Source: CAZICM01 sp964537685 (GTDB lineage: Bacteria; Myxococcota_A; Polyangia; Polyangiales; Polyangiaceae). From it: DNA of 64,000 nt. The DNA lies in NCBI GenBank assembly GCA_964537685.1, contig CAZICM010000016.1, positions 1 through 64,000 on the forward strand, written 5' to 3'. A program made the translations under genes and the position numbers. The stretch's first letter is position 1; every line of letters starts with the position of its first letter. This document shows, in pieces, positions 49,809-59,623 of the stretch. Below the pieces are notes generated by a model. It was given only the letters and a program-made list of their open reading frames with translations. It did not search any database and was not told the DNA's origin.

Positions 49809-51479
49809 CTATTGAGGCACGGGAATTTGAAAGACATCCCACGCCGGCGTGTGATTGCTCTCATCCTCGGGCTGGTTCCAGAAATAGAGCGAGCCATAGC
49901 TCGTGAGCGAGCCGCCCTCATCGACGATCGAGGTGAGATACAATTGCGGATTGCCCTTCGGTCCCCGCCTCGACGAAAAGACCAGCCAGTAATACCTTCG
50001 ATTTCCAGAAGAATTCGCCTCGGGCGACCAGCGCGCCCAGCTATTGGTCACGCCTGGGCTGGATTTACCGCTGCAGGCCGCGGGATCGTTGGCTTGCAGG
50101 CGCAGGGGATTGCCTCCCGCCGCCGGCAATACAAAGAGCTCGGCCTTCTGCGCGTCGTACATATTGTTTCCATTTGGAATACGATTGAATACAATGTATT
50201 TATCATCGGGTGAAAATGCCGGATAGTATTCTTCGAGCCCTGGGTCCGACGCGCCCGGCAGCGGAGAAGCCATTCCGCCGCCTTTATTATTAAATGGAAC
50301 GGAATACAAATCGGCATCGCCGTTGTCCAGCCTGCCCGTGGTCTGGGCATTGGTCGACACATATACGATGGTATTGCCATCGTGGCTCCAGGTGGGAGCG
50401 CCCACGCCCCGCGCATCGCCATTTCTTGGAATGACGCCCCAAGCCGTGCCTTCCCCGGCTTGCACCGCTTCCATATCGATCCACACCAGCTTTGAATTTT
50501 GCCACGCGCCAAGCGGCGCGATTTTAATTCTATCCCCATCCTTCCAATGAGACTGCGAATACGAATGAATTCCCATTTCAGGCTGGCTCATTGCGGCGAT
50601 GGCACCCGCGCCCAAAAAAGGAGGCATTTTTCCTACGGTTGCCTCTTCAATCGATGCAATTGCATTTGCCCAAGGGCCTTGAGCCGTGAAACTCGCATAT
50701 TTTCCATCCGGCGTCGAGGTATGGCACCCAACGCAAGTGACGTCGGCATTGTTGGTTGTATTCATCTCCACTTGAGCCGGAGCCAGCACAGGCACGACCG
50801 AGGTGGAGCCCACCGCAAAACCTTTTAATGAAGAACCGCCTGTCGTTGTCCAATAAACAATATTTCCTCCCGCCGTCACGGGAGCGATGCGCACCTTGAG
50901 CACCGAACCCAAAGCCGGCCCAGCGCTTAATTTCGTGCCGTCGAATACGGCTCCCCGCACCGAAACCGAAATATCCTTATCGGCCAAGCCAAGCGTCATC
51001 GCCTGCCAAATCGCCGCCGGAATGGTCCACGTCGTTTGATCCGTATAGGCGACCAAATCGTTAGGCTCTCCATCGGCCGATAACCTGATTTCAAATAAAT
51101 TCTGCCCGCCCATGGGCTGAAATCTAAATCGTAATGCAAGCCAATTCTGTGGAATTAAAACTTGATTTTCGGGCTCGGTCACACAAGGCCCGCCGCTTGG
51201 GTCGCCCGATGCCGCAGGCCCAAATAAAACCGGCGCATCGGCGGGCACCGAAGGCATATCGATAATAGGATCGCTGGGAAAAACAGGCTTTGCCATCGAT
51301 CCGCCCGAGCCATTGCCTCCCGAGCCATTTCCTCCGCCCGAGCCGCCGCCCGAGCTCGATGAAGATGTGCTGCCCGAGCTGCCCGATTCATTTGTATCGG
51401 TCGCCGAACAAGCAGAAACCAAGGCTAAACCAAGGCTTGTGAAGAGAAGCTGGGATAAAGATTTTCGAAAAGACATCAT
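49809..51479 (-). CDS. lipoprotein beta-propeller with a CxxCH motif (PD40/TolB-like)
   Basis: About 556 aa from ATG 51479, after GGAGG with 5 nt spacing. A lipoprotein leader (MMSFRKSLSQLLFTSLGLALVSAC) and a Ser/Gly linker precede a folded N-terminal domain. A heme-type site CVGCH lies near residue 248. Then come PD40 blades (PTWSHDGNTIVYVS, YPAFSPDDKYIVFN) and a C-terminal SSRRGPKGNPQLYLTSI blade. It resembles surface lipoproteins with a single c-type heme site attached to a TolB-like propeller, so electron transfer or ligand binding at the outer surface is possible. It lies upstream of the TonB receptor on the same strand, with a 100-nt gap. Confidence 0.8.
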   Translation of the reverse strand: MMSFRKSLSQLLFTSLGLALVSACSATDTNESGSSGSTSSSSSGGGSGGGNGSGGNGSGGSMAKPVFPSDPIIDMPSVPADAPVLFGPAASGDPSGGPCVTEPENQVLIPQNWLALRFRFQPMGGQNLFEIRLSADGEPNDLVAYTDQTTWTIPAAIWQAMTLGLADKDISVSVRGAVFDGTKLSAGPALGSVLKVRIAPVTAGGNIVYWTTTGGSSLKGFAVGSTSVVPVLAPAQVEMNTTNNADVTCVGCHTSTPDGKYASFTAQGPWANAIASIEEATVGKMPPFLGAGAIAAMSQPEMGIHSYSQSHWKDGDRIKIAPLGAWQNSKLVWIDMEAVQAGEGTAWGVIPRNGDARGVGAPTWSHDGNTIVYVSTNAQTTGRLDNGDADLYSVPFNNKGGGMASPLPGASDPGLEEYYPAFSPDDKYIVFNRIPNGNNMYDAQKAELFVLPAAGGNPLRLQANDPAACSGKSSPGVTNSWARWSPEANSSGNRRYYWLVFSSRRGPKGNPQLYLTSIVDEGGSLTSYGSLYFWNQPEDESNHTPAWDVFQIPVPQ

Positions 51480-51633
51480 CGGGAGCCTCCTGCGCCGTAA
51501 TCGAAGATACGCCCGAATGAATTCGATATGCAATGCGGCCATGGCGCCATTTGGTCATGGACGCGGCTTTTATGCGTACCGGGGCTGAAATCCATTTAAA
51601 AACCCCTAAAAACCCATTAGGATGGCCACGCTT

Positions 51634-53793
51634 ATGGAACGAAGCCGGCTTTGGGGATTGGCACCGCTGATAGCGTTTTTATGCACCGCATTTTCCTGCG
51701 GCGGCGCCTCAGAAGCTCCGGAGCGAATTTGTGCGCCCAGGGTATGGGCGCAGCGCTTGAATCCTTATGTGCAGGCCATGGTGATAGGGAGCTGGAACCA
51801 ATGGCAGCCCCGCGGCATTGAAATGAAACCCTACGAAGAAGACGATTCGTGGTGGTATGCCGATCTATCCGTTGGTGCCGGTGAACATGGATATTTAATT
51901 GGCGCCGATGGAGTATTTTTCCCCGATGAATTCAATCCCTTAACAACCTTCCGGGGCGCTCAGGAAGTCTCGCTCATCCGCGTACCCGATTGCAGCGTGC
52001 CCGAAGTCGTCATTGAAAGCACATCCTCCGATGAATCGGGCCGTATCGGGCTTCGCGCAACATTTCTAAAAAAGCCGGGCGGCCCTCCGCTTAATGCATC
52101 GAGTGTGTCGGCCATTGCATCCAATGGCCAGGCGCTCACCGTTGAAAGCGTGTCGGCCGAGGATGGCTCGATCGTCTTTAAAGGCAATGGCTTTGCCCGC
52201 GGAAAATACACCATCAGCGTGGAAGCCGCCGATGAAGGCGGAACAAAAAGCGAAAAGAGCCGCGCCGTTATTTGGGTAAACGCTGCAATGCCAAGGCAAT
52301 CTGATGGTTTATTATATCATATTTTAATCGACCGTTTCCGGGGGGACGGAGGAGCTCCGCTCACGGCCCCGGCAACACCGACGAGCCGGGCCGGAGGAAC
52401 GCTCGGGGGCGTGCTTTCGGACCTTGAAAATGGCTACTTTGAATCCTTAGGCGTCACGGCGATTTGGCTTTCGCCGGTCTACACCAATCCAACCGATATA
52501 CGCGACGGACTCGATGGGCATTTAACCGAGGCTTATCATGGTTATTGGCCGCTGGATTCGAGGGGAGTAGACGATCGGATTGGAGGCGAACAAGCTCTCC
52601 GGGATCTAACGGCGGCCGCGCATTCGAAAGGAATCAAAGTATTGCTCGATTTGGTTCCCAATCATGTTTATGAAAGCAATCCCCGCTTTATTGATCACGA
52701 AAAAGACGGCTGGTTTCACACCGGCCCCGATCAATGCGTTTGCGGCACAACCGACTGCGGATGGGGCGATCATGTTCTAACGTGTTGGTTTACATCGTAT
52801 TTGCCAGATGTGCGATGGCAGCAGCCGGATATGATGCGCACCGGCATCGAGGACACTTTATTTTGGGTGGATCAATTTGATATTGATGGTGCACGAATCG
52901 ATGCTGTTCCAATGATGCCCCGCACGGTGACGCGCAGGCTATCGGAAGCGCTTCGCAAACGCGCTTATCCCGAGGATTCCTCGCTTATTCTGGGCGAAGT
53001 CTTTACCGGGCCCGGATCGCCCGGCGTTCAAAATATCCGCTTCTATCTCGGCCCTTATGGGCTCGACAGCGCCTTCGATTTTCCGCTCATGTGGGCACTT
53101 CGCGATGCAATTGCCAAGCAATCTGGTAGTTTTGAAACGGTGGAACGCCTGCTTGTTGAACAAGAAACGGCTTATGCCGGCTCGGGCGTCGTCCTCTCGC
53201 GCATTCTCGACAACCACGACACGGCCCGGTTTATCAGCGAAGCCAATGGAGACGCGCAGAATAGCCCCTGGACATCCTCGCCCAGCGCGCAGCCCACCGA
53301 TATCGCCGTTTACAAGCGATTGGAAATGGGCCTCGCCTTTATGTATTCCATGCCTGGCATTCCGACTTTGTATTACGGTGATGAAGTCGGATTGGCCGGC
53401 GCTTCCGATCCCGATAGCCGGCGGGTCATGCCCGATATCGCCGCGCTTTCGGAAGGCCAGAATCTGGTTCTTCAAACGGCCAAGAAGCTCGGAAAACTAA
53501 GGGCTTGCAGCGAAGCCCTCCGCTCCGGGACCCGCATCCCCTTGATAGCGACGAAACACACCTACGGATTGCTCCGCGACGCGGCCGACGGCTTTCCTGT
53601 CATCGCTTTATTTTCGACGGCCGATTCCGAAGGATCGCTGCCCTTATTTGAAAGCGCTGTTCCAGCCGGTATTTATGCCGATGTATTGAGCGGCGAAGAG
53701 TTTTCCATTGGCGTAAACGGAATGCCATTTTCCGTGCCGCTGCCTCCCCAATCGTTTCGTATTCTTGTTCGAGCAGATAGTATTTGCCGATAA
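51634..53793 (+). CDS. exported GH13 alpha-amylase-family lipoprotein
   Basis: About 719 aa from ATG 51634 (MERSRLWGLAPLIAFLCTAFSC, lipidated Cys). An N-terminal starch-binding-like domain (about 35-125, VIGSWNQWQPRG) and an Ig-like domain precede the GH13 barrel. Conserved regions are DLVPNHV, GARIDAVPM (nucleophile Asp), LILGEVFTG (acid/base Glu) and ILDNHDTAR. An AMPYGDEV-like segment reads PTLYYGDEVGLAG, and the C-terminal beta domain ends PQSFRILVRAD. The three catalytic acids are present, so it should hydrolyse alpha-glucans or maltodextrins at the cell surface. It is 26 nt upstream of a second amylase. Confidence 0.94.
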   Translation: MERSRLWGLAPLIAFLCTAFSCGGASEAPERICAPRVWAQRLNPYVQAMVIGSWNQWQPRGIEMKPYEEDDSWWYADLSVGAGEHGYLIGADGVFFPDEFNPLTTFRGAQEVSLIRVPDCSVPEVVIESTSSDESGRIGLRATFLKKPGGPPLNASSVSAIASNGQALTVESVSAEDGSIVFKGNGFARGKYTISVEAADEGGTKSEKSRAVIWVNAAMPRQSDGLLYHILIDRFRGDGGAPLTAPATPTSRAGGTLGGVLSDLENGYFESLGVTAIWLSPVYTNPTDIRDGLDGHLTEAYHGYWPLDSRGVDDRIGGEQALRDLTAAAHSKGIKVLLDLVPNHVYESNPRFIDHEKDGWFHTGPDQCVCGTTDCGWGDHVLTCWFTSYLPDVRWQQPDMMRTGIEDTLFWVDQFDIDGARIDAVPMMPRTVTRRLSEALRKRAYPEDSSLILGEVFTGPGSPGVQNIRFYLGPYGLDSAFDFPLMWALRDAIAKQSGSFETVERLLVEQETAYAGSGVVLSRILDNHDTARFISEANGDAQNSPWTSSPSAQPTDIAVYKRLEMGLAFMYSMPGIPTLYYGDEVGLAGASDPDSRRVMPDIAALSEGQNLVLQTAKKLGKLRACSEALRSGTRIPLIATKHTYGLLRDAADGFPVIALFSTADSEGSLPLFESAVPAGIYADVLSGEEFSIGVNGMPFSVPLPPQSFRILVRADSICR

Positions 53794-53819
53794 AGATTTT
53801 GTGTAGAAAGGAATGAATT

Positions 53820-55874
53820 GTGAAACACAGGTTTGTCTTTGCTTCGATGTTCGCGCTCCTGGGGCTAATCCCCATGGCCTGCGCCGAGGGCCCCGAGCTT
53901 CAGGATCGCAATCAGGGGCCGCCTGGAATGGGCGGTTTTACGCCTGGAATGACGACAGGTTCGGGCCAGGGTGCCTATGGCGCGGGGGGGCCGACCGGCT
54001 CATCGAGTTCTAGCAGCTCCTCGGGTCAGCCGGCCGATCCGCCCTGCATCAACAATAATGATTTAAAGCGCTGCGATTATACCTTCACCTATACGAACGC
54101 GGGTGTCACGAATGTGAAGGTGGTGGGAACGTTTAACAATTGGAACGATAACGATCCCAATGCTGTGATGACCAAAAACGGCGATACCTTTACGAAGACG
54201 ATCTCCGATTTGCCTTGGCAGGGCGAAGTTCTCTACAAATTTATTCTCGTCGATACCAATATGTGGATCGCCGATCCCAACAATCCCCTCCAGGTGGACG
54301 ACGGCTTTGGAGGAAAAAACTCAAAGCTTTTGGATTTAAAATGCACCGAATACACCTGTGCCGATCCAACCCTGGCCGGGGCATTCGATTGGCGTGACGC
54401 CATTATGTATTTTGTATTTGTCGATCGCTTTTTGGACGGCGATCCTTCCAACAATGGCCAGGCCATTAACGGCGTGGACGCGCCCGTTCAATACAAAGGC
54501 GGCGATTACGCGGGCGTCCTTCAAAAAATCAATGCCGGCTATTTTAACGATTTGGGAATCAATACATTGTGGTTGACGGTGCCCATGAACAATCCCAATG
54601 TGGCCGGAGCGGGGAGCGATTTGCATACTTACAGCGCCTACCATGGCTATTGGCCTTCGGATTTAAGCCAAACGGAAGAGCATTTTGGCACAATGGCCGA
54701 TTTGAAGGCCCTTGTCGACGCGGCCCACGCCAAAAATCTGAAAGTGATTGTCGACTATGCGATGAATCATGTGCATATCAGCTCTTCCGTGTACACCCAA
54801 AACCCGGGCTGGTTTTGGCCTTTGAACAACAATGGCAAATATTGCGTATGTGGCGAGCAATGCGCTTGGAATAATCCCGTCGAAGCCAAGCAATGCTGGT
54901 TCCGCGATTATTTGCCCGATTTTAATTTCACCGTTCCCGAGGCTCGCAAATTCTCAATCGATAATGCCATTTGGTGGATTCAGCAGACGAATATCGATGG
55001 CTTTCGCCTGGATGCCGTGAAGCATATCGAGGATTCTTGGATTTTCGATCTGCGCAACCGCCTCGAAGCCGATATCGAATCCAAGACCAATCAGCATTTT
55101 TATACCGTCGGCGAGACCTTCACGGGCGACCGCGATTTAATTAAATATTACGTCGATCCAGCCAGCAAGCTGACCGGCCAATTCGATTTCCCCTTGAGGG
55201 TGATCCTCACTTCAACCTTATTGATCCAAAATCAGCCGATGTCGGATCTGGCCAATTTCTTCGGATCAAACGATTCATTTTACGGTGCGGGCATTATGAG
55301 CACCTTTATCGGCAATCACGACGTGCCGCGCTCCATCCATTTTGCGCAGGATAATCCTAAATGGAGCGATCCTTGGAACGGCGGTAACAATGGCACGGAA
55401 AACTGGTCGCAAACGCCCGCTTTGCCCAGCGAAGTCAGCGCCTTTGAAAGACTCGGCAATGCTTTCTCCATTCTCTATACCTCAAAGGGTGTTCCCTTGG
55501 TGTATTACGGCGATGAAATCGGATTGCCAGGTGCCGGCGATCCCGATAACCGCAGGATGATGCAATGGGCAAACTATTCGCAGGGCCAGCAAAAGCTGCT
55601 GAATCATCTAAAAGCGCTGGGCAAAATCCGCGCGGATCACGAAGCCTTGCGCCGGGGCAATCGCACCGTATTGTCGTCCAATGCCGAAACCATTGCCTAT
55701 CAGATGGTGAGTGGAGCGGATAGTGTCGTCGTGCTTGTGAATCGCGCGGATTCCCAGCAATCCGTGGGCAATATTCCGGCGGGCGCCTATACCGATTTGC
55801 TTACCAATTCGACGCAAAATGGTCCGTCGATTTCGGTTCCGGCGCGCTCGTCGATGATTCTGATTCCGAAATAG
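53820..55874 (+). CDS. exported GH13 alpha-amylase-family lipoprotein with CBM48-like domain
   Basis: 684 aa from GTG 53820, after AAAGGA. It has a signal peptide (MKHRFVFASMFALLGLIPMAC) and a Ser-run linker (SSSSSSSSG near residues 62-72). A CBM48/AMPK-like domain follows (VVGTFNNWNDNDPNAV to DDGFGGKNSKL). The GH13 barrel has DYAMNHVH, GFRLDAVKHIED (nucleophile), YTVGETFTG (acid/base) and FIGNHDVPR, and PLVYYGDEIGLPG follows. All catalytic residues are present. The cys pairs CVCGEQCAW suggest disulfides as in the neighbouring enzyme. The two GH13 genes share layout but have diverged in their N-terminal domains, suggesting complementary glucan activities. Confidence 0.94.
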   Translation: MKHRFVFASMFALLGLIPMACAEGPELQDRNQGPPGMGGFTPGMTTGSGQGAYGAGGPTGSSSSSSSSGQPADPPCINNNDLKRCDYTFTYTNAGVTNVKVVGTFNNWNDNDPNAVMTKNGDTFTKTISDLPWQGEVLYKFILVDTNMWIADPNNPLQVDDGFGGKNSKLLDLKCTEYTCADPTLAGAFDWRDAIMYFVFVDRFLDGDPSNNGQAINGVDAPVQYKGGDYAGVLQKINAGYFNDLGINTLWLTVPMNNPNVAGAGSDLHTYSAYHGYWPSDLSQTEEHFGTMADLKALVDAAHAKNLKVIVDYAMNHVHISSSVYTQNPGWFWPLNNNGKYCVCGEQCAWNNPVEAKQCWFRDYLPDFNFTVPEARKFSIDNAIWWIQQTNIDGFRLDAVKHIEDSWIFDLRNRLEADIESKTNQHFYTVGETFTGDRDLIKYYVDPASKLTGQFDFPLRVILTSTLLIQNQPMSDLANFFGSNDSFYGAGIMSTFIGNHDVPRSIHFAQDNPKWSDPWNGGNNGTENWSQTPALPSEVSAFERLGNAFSILYTSKGVPLVYYGDEIGLPGAGDPDNRRMMQWANYSQGQQKLLNHLKALGKIRADHEALRRGNRTVLSSNAETIAYQMVSGADSVVVLVNRADSQQSVGNIPAGAYTDLLTNSTQNGPSISVPARSSMILIPK

Positions 55875-55884
55875 CCCTGCCCAA

Positions 55885-55926
55885 AGAAGGCGTTCTACAG
55901 GGCGTGCAGTAGGCCCTGTAGACGCC
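55885..55926. terminator. strong hairpin terminator between convergent genes
   Basis: GGCGTTCTACAGGGC pairs with GCCCTGTAGACGCC around a 9-nt loop, 10 nt after the GH13 stop and just before the 3' end of the CheY-like gene. The near-perfect stem could stop transcripts from both strands. Confidence 0.8.
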
Positions 55927-55929
55927 CTC

Positions 55930-56307
55930 TCACACCATTCCGAGCAATTCCTTCACCTTCGCAATCACCTGCGGCGCCTGAATCGGCTTCGTGATGTAGG
56001 CGTTTGCCCCGAGCGAAAGCGCCCGCTGCCGGTCTTCCTGCGAGCCCTCCGTCGTGATGATGATAATCGGCGTGTCTTTGTGCACCGGATCGCTGCGCAC
56101 GCGCTTGACCAGCTTCAGCCCATCCATAATGGGCATGTTGATATCCGTGATGATGATATCGAACTTGGTATTCGCCAGCTTTCGAAGGCCGTCCACGCCG
56201 TCGTCCGCCTCGGTCACCCGAAGGTCCTTGAGCCGGGCGAGCGCAAACACCAAAAGCTGCCGCATCATCGGCGAATCTTCGACGATCAAACAGGAGTACT
56301 CGGCCAT
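55930..56307 (-). CDS. CheY-like response regulator
   Basis: A 125-aa stand-alone receiver domain. Acidic pocket Asp is at ED11, the phosphoacceptor Asp55 is in IIITDINMPIMDG, Thr85/86 and Lys107 (YITKPI) complete the site. There is no output domain, so it signals by protein contact. ATG 56307 follows GGAGG by 8 nt and is 3 nt after the stop of the GAF gene, so both are co-expressed. In myxobacteria such pairs act in chemosensory or motility circuits, but the specific pathway cannot be read here. Confidence 0.95.
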   Translation of the reverse strand: MAEYSCLIVEDSPMMRQLLVFALARLKDLRVTEADDGVDGLRKLANTKFDIIITDINMPIMDGLKLVKRVRSDPVHKDTPIIIITTEGSQEDRQRALSLGANAYITKPIQAPQVIAKVKELLGMV

Positions 56308-56310
56308 CGC

Positions 56311-57162
56311 TTAGTCCTCCGCGTCGAGGAAGGAAAGAACGCTTGGTATCTTGCGTCCCGCTTCTGTGAAAAGCCGCGCGCTGATCAGCGCCGGACCTGC
56401 ATGATCGCTCAGCATCTTGAATAGCTCGTTGTCGACATGGCCGAATTCAGTTTTCTGGGGAAGTGTCGCGAAGATGACGATCACCCCGACGGTGAAGGTG
56501 TCCAGCCTGAGGGGAATTACCGCTGCGGGCTGTTCGCGCGAGCCTTTGGATGTATCGCCTTCGCTTTGAATGCGTACCTTGCCGGTTTTATACGCGTCGG
56601 CGATGAGCCCCTCGCTCGCCGAAATCGCAGCAACCTCGGTACGCGTGACGCCTTCGGTCGCGACGGCGATCAGCTCTTTTTGTTCGGGTCCGATGAGGTA
56701 CACGGTGAACGATGCGGCGCCCAAGAACTGTGAAAGCAGCTCTTTGAGCGTGCGGATAACGGCGCGCACGCTGTAGCCCGAATAAATCTGCGACGTTGCC
56801 ACATAGAGATTGGCAAGGTTCGCAAGCTCTTCTTCAATCGCGAAAAAGCGCTGCGTGTAATTGCTCGTTACCGCTTCCATCTGCGTCGAGCGGCTGATGA
56901 GAAGCTGCTTTTCAGCCTCGAGCGCATCGATTTTGGAGAGCAGCTCCCGGATCGCCGTATCACTCGCGAGCTGAGTCCGAAGCTTTTGATTTTCAGCCTC
57001 GAGCTCGGCCAATTTTTCGCGCAAGCGCTTGTTCTCCGCGAGCAGCTCCTCGGAAAACTGAGCTCCCTTCCGGAAAAACTGCTCAATGAACGCATCGCGC
57101 TCTTTCTTGAGGTCTTCCGGCGGGCGATCCGTGGTTGGGGAACGCGCTTTGGTTTCCGACAT
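56311..57162 (-). CDS. coiled-coil GAF-domain protein
   Basis: A 283-aa protein. A long coiled coil occupies residues about 20-115 (heptads in LLAENKRLREKLAELEAENQ), and a GAF domain follows, about 125-265 (LYVATSQIYSGYSVRAVIRT to DHAGPALISARLF). The GAF domain could bind a small ligand or cyclic nucleotide; no catalytic output is visible. The gene is just upstream of the CheY-like regulator, so the two probably form one signalling module, the coiled coil serving as a dimerisation or docking surface. Confidence 0.9.
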   Translation of the reverse strand: MSETKARSPTTDRPPEDLKKERDAFIEQFFRKGAQFSEELLAENKRLREKLAELEAENQKLRTQLASDTAIRELLSKIDALEAEKQLLISRSTQMEAVTSNYTQRFFAIEEELANLANLYVATSQIYSGYSVRAVIRTLKELLSQFLGAASFTVYLIGPEQKELIAVATEGVTRTEVAAISASEGLIADAYKTGKVRIQSEGDTSKGSREQPAAVIPLRLDTFTVGVIVIFATLPQKTEFGHVDNELFKMLSDHAGPALISARLFTEAGRKIPSVLSFLDAED

Positions 57163-57283
57163 GGGTGTTCGGCTTCTTTACTTGGTGCTCACGAACGTGG
57201 TCCGGCGACCCTATCACGCCCGCCCTCTTGAACGGAAGCTCTGCCGTTCGTGGAACTTGGCGCGAAGGGGGTGCGCCTGGTCG

Positions 57284-58399
57284 CTATCTTCGCGGGTCCG
57301 TCTTGATTTTCTTGGCGAGCTGGCGCCAGAGCCGAAGCTCTCCCCGCACAACCATCGGCGCGTTTTGCAAAGATTTTGTGTTTGCCGAGCCGGTGAGCAG
57401 CATGACCGCGCGAAGCTCGGCTTCGACACTCGCCAAATAATCGGCGGCGGCTTCTTTTCCGCCCTCGAGCAGCGCTTGCAAGGTGGGCCTGGCAATGCCG
57501 GCGGCATGCGCTCCAAGCGCGATGGCTTTCGCCACATCCATGCCGCTCTTCATTCCGCCCGTTGCGATAATCGTGCGGAAGCGGGGCCGCGCGGCTCTGC
57601 AAATGGCCACGGAAGCCGCTGTAGGAATGCCCCATTCGCGCAAGGCTTCGCCCAAAGAACGGGCGCCCTCGCTCGCGCGCGCGGCTTCAACGGCCACCCA
57701 AGACGTACCTCCTGCGCCGGACACATCGACATGGCGAATACCGATTTGAGCCAGCCGCATTGCGGCCCTCGGCCCGAAACCACAGCCTGTTTCTTTTGCG
57801 ATCACGGGTAAATCCAGCTCTTCGTTCAGCCGCTCCATGGCCGAAAGAGCCCCCGCGAAATAGCGATCGCCCTCGGGCTGCACCAGCTCCATCGCCGGAT
57901 TCGCGTGCACACACATCGCATCGGCGCCGACGCGCGCGGCCAAATCCTTAATCACCTCGGTGGGCAGCGAACGGGCCTGAACGACGCCGATATTGCCCAG
58001 CAGCAAGACATTGGGAGCCACATCCCGCACCTCATAAGAGCCTGGATGAACGAAGTCTTTCAGCATCGCGCGCTGGCTTCCCAATCCAAAGCCATAGCCG
58101 CGCTCCTCGGCGATTTCGGCGAGCTCCCGGTTAATTTGCCGGGCCCGCTCGGTGCCGCCCGTCATTGCCGCGATAAAGAGCGGAGCGCGCAGCGTCTTGC
58201 CTAAAATCGTGACGCTTGTATCGATTTCCTCGAGAGAGAGTTCTGGATACGCGTCATGAATCAGCTCGATATCCTCGAACAGAGTGGACTTGGCTTTGAA
58301 GCCGACATCGCCCTTGGCGCAGAGCTCGATATGATCGGCTTTTCTATCGGCGATATTTGAGTGAGACGGGCTTGCATGGCCGCGGGACTCGGTGGACAT
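57284..58399 (-). CDS. fni: type 2 isopentenyl-diphosphate delta-isomerase
   Basis: A 371-aa FMN-dependent enzyme that interconverts IPP and DMAPP for isoprenoid synthesis. Characteristic segments are RKADHIELC (N-terminal substrate site), LFIAAMTGG, GLGSQRAML, GNIGVVQ, VHANPAMELVQPEGDR, VIAKETGCGFG, VDVSGAGGTSWVAVE and IIATGGMKSGMDVAKAIALGA (shown in parts across the protein), all in order. Length matches the family. It is a single gene, divergent from the 58.5 kb gene. It is slightly longer at the C-terminus (GELRLWRQLAKKIK). Cytoplasmic. The high-confidence call comes from the motif order. Confidence 0.96.
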   Translation of the reverse strand: MSTESRGHASPSHSNIADRKADHIELCAKGDVGFKAKSTLFEDIELIHDAYPELSLEEIDTSVTILGKTLRAPLFIAAMTGGTERARQINRELAEIAEERGYGFGLGSQRAMLKDFVHPGSYEVRDVAPNVLLLGNIGVVQARSLPTEVIKDLAARVGADAMCVHANPAMELVQPEGDRYFAGALSAMERLNEELDLPVIAKETGCGFGPRAAMRLAQIGIRHVDVSGAGGTSWVAVEAARASEGARSLGEALREWGIPTAASVAICRAARPRFRTIIATGGMKSGMDVAKAIALGAHAAGIARPTLQALLEGGKEAAADYLASVEAELRAVMLLTGSANTKSLQNAPMVVRGELRLWRQLAKKIKTDPRR

Positions 58400-58529
58400 A
58401 CCGTGTTTGTATAGGCTGCAATGCCCTTCTTTCGCGAGGGATTTTTACGCCTTTGTTTTATGGCTTTGGGATGCGCGCGCGGCGAAAAGGCGCTGGTTCG
58501 AAGAGACCTGAGCGCGTATCATCGAGGCT

Positions 58530-59507
58530 ATGGAATTGCCTGCTGAAACTCAAATGCGCTGGATTCTTCGCTCGGCCGCGTCGCTGCTTTCCATGGGCGC
58601 GGAGCCCATCAGCGGCTTGGTGCTTCCCAACGGCGATTATTTTCCCGATGTCTTTGATGGCTCGCCTGGCTCGGTGGCAGCGCTGGTGAGGCGTGTTCAG
58701 GCGCACGCGGGCATGCGCGACTACGAGATTGAGCTCGGCGTGATTATGCCCGAGGGCCAAGGAGAAAACGTCAAGGTGAGCTGTTCGAGCGGAGCCTGTG
58801 GCGGGCTTGGAAAGCTGGGTCCGGCGGCGACGCGGGTATCGCAGGTAAGCGAAGGCAAGTATCGCGTGATGCTCAATGCGGCGGAGCTCAAACATCCTGT
58901 GGTGTTTACGACGGCGCTGGTGCGGGCCGTATCGTGGATGTTCATGGAAGAGTCGGGGGCGATGGAGGCTTTTCCTGGGAGTGACCGGGAAGCGGCTGCG
59001 GATTTAGCGGGCGTGCTCTTGGGATTCGGCGTGCTCTTGGCGAACGGCTCATACATCTATTCCAAAGGCTGCGGCGGCGTGAACGTACATTCGGCGACGA
59101 AGATGCCTGTGGAAGACATAGCGCTATCGCTTTCGATCTTCTGCACACTGCACAACACACCTGAGCGTGCGGCGTCGAAGTTTATGGAGCTAACGCCGCG
59201 CGAAAGCTTTGAAGAGTCGATGGTCTGGGCGCACTCGAACAAGAATTTGCTCAAGAAGCTCAAGACGAATCCCGATGTGATTTTGAGTGGAGATTACGCG
59301 CTATCCGAAGCGCGGAGCTGGCTTGCGAGGACGCTGGGCATTGGCAAGAAGCGGACGGTGAGCGTGGATGACGAGCTCGCGCTGATGGAGCGCGAAATGG
59401 CGGCGAAGAAGCAATTGGGAGCGGGCACGAAGGCGCCGAAGGCTGATCCCCAGAAGCTTTCGGAGATTCGCGCGCTGGTGGACGAGAGCCTCGATCAGGC
59501 GGGATGA
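58530..59507 (+). CDS. conserved hypothetical protein
   Basis: A 325-aa cytoplasmic protein starting MELPAETQMRWILRSAASLL. It has CSSGACGGLG near residues 87-96 and a second Cys segment SKGCGGVNVHSA. The middle region has VFTTALVRAVSWMF and LAGVLLGFGVLLANGSYIYSKG. No recognised family. The C-terminal 60 residues are charged. Gly/Cys-rich patches might bind a cofactor or metal, but this is only suggestion. It stands alone between fni and the MerR gene. Confidence 0.7.
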   Translation: MELPAETQMRWILRSAASLLSMGAEPISGLVLPNGDYFPDVFDGSPGSVAALVRRVQAHAGMRDYEIELGVIMPEGQGENVKVSCSSGACGGLGKLGPAATRVSQVSEGKYRVMLNAAELKHPVVFTTALVRAVSWMFMEESGAMEAFPGSDREAAADLAGVLLGFGVLLANGSYIYSKGCGGVNVHSATKMPVEDIALSLSIFCTLHNTPERAASKFMELTPRESFEESMVWAHSNKNLLKKLKTNPDVILSGDYALSEARSWLARTLGIGKKRTVSVDDELALMEREMAAKKQLGAGTKAPKADPQKLSEIRALVDESLDQAG

Positions 59508-59548
59508 GCATCTGAGCGGGCAAAAAATCGGGCCCCAAAAAAAATCCC

Positions 59549-59579
59549 TTGAACCTCACGCGGCGTGAGGTCGCAGAGT
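59549..59579 (+). promoter_or_regulatory. MerR-type operator/promoter
   Basis: TTGAAC (-35 like) and CAGAGT (-10 like) are separated by 19 bp, the over-long spacing typical of MerR-controlled promoters. The spacer contains the palindrome ACCTCACGCGGCGTGAGGT. It lies 45 nt before the MerR gene, so the regulator probably controls itself. Confidence 0.75.
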
Positions 59580-59623
59580 TTATGGCGCAGTGAACACCGT
59601 CCCCCCAACCCACCTCTGCGAAC

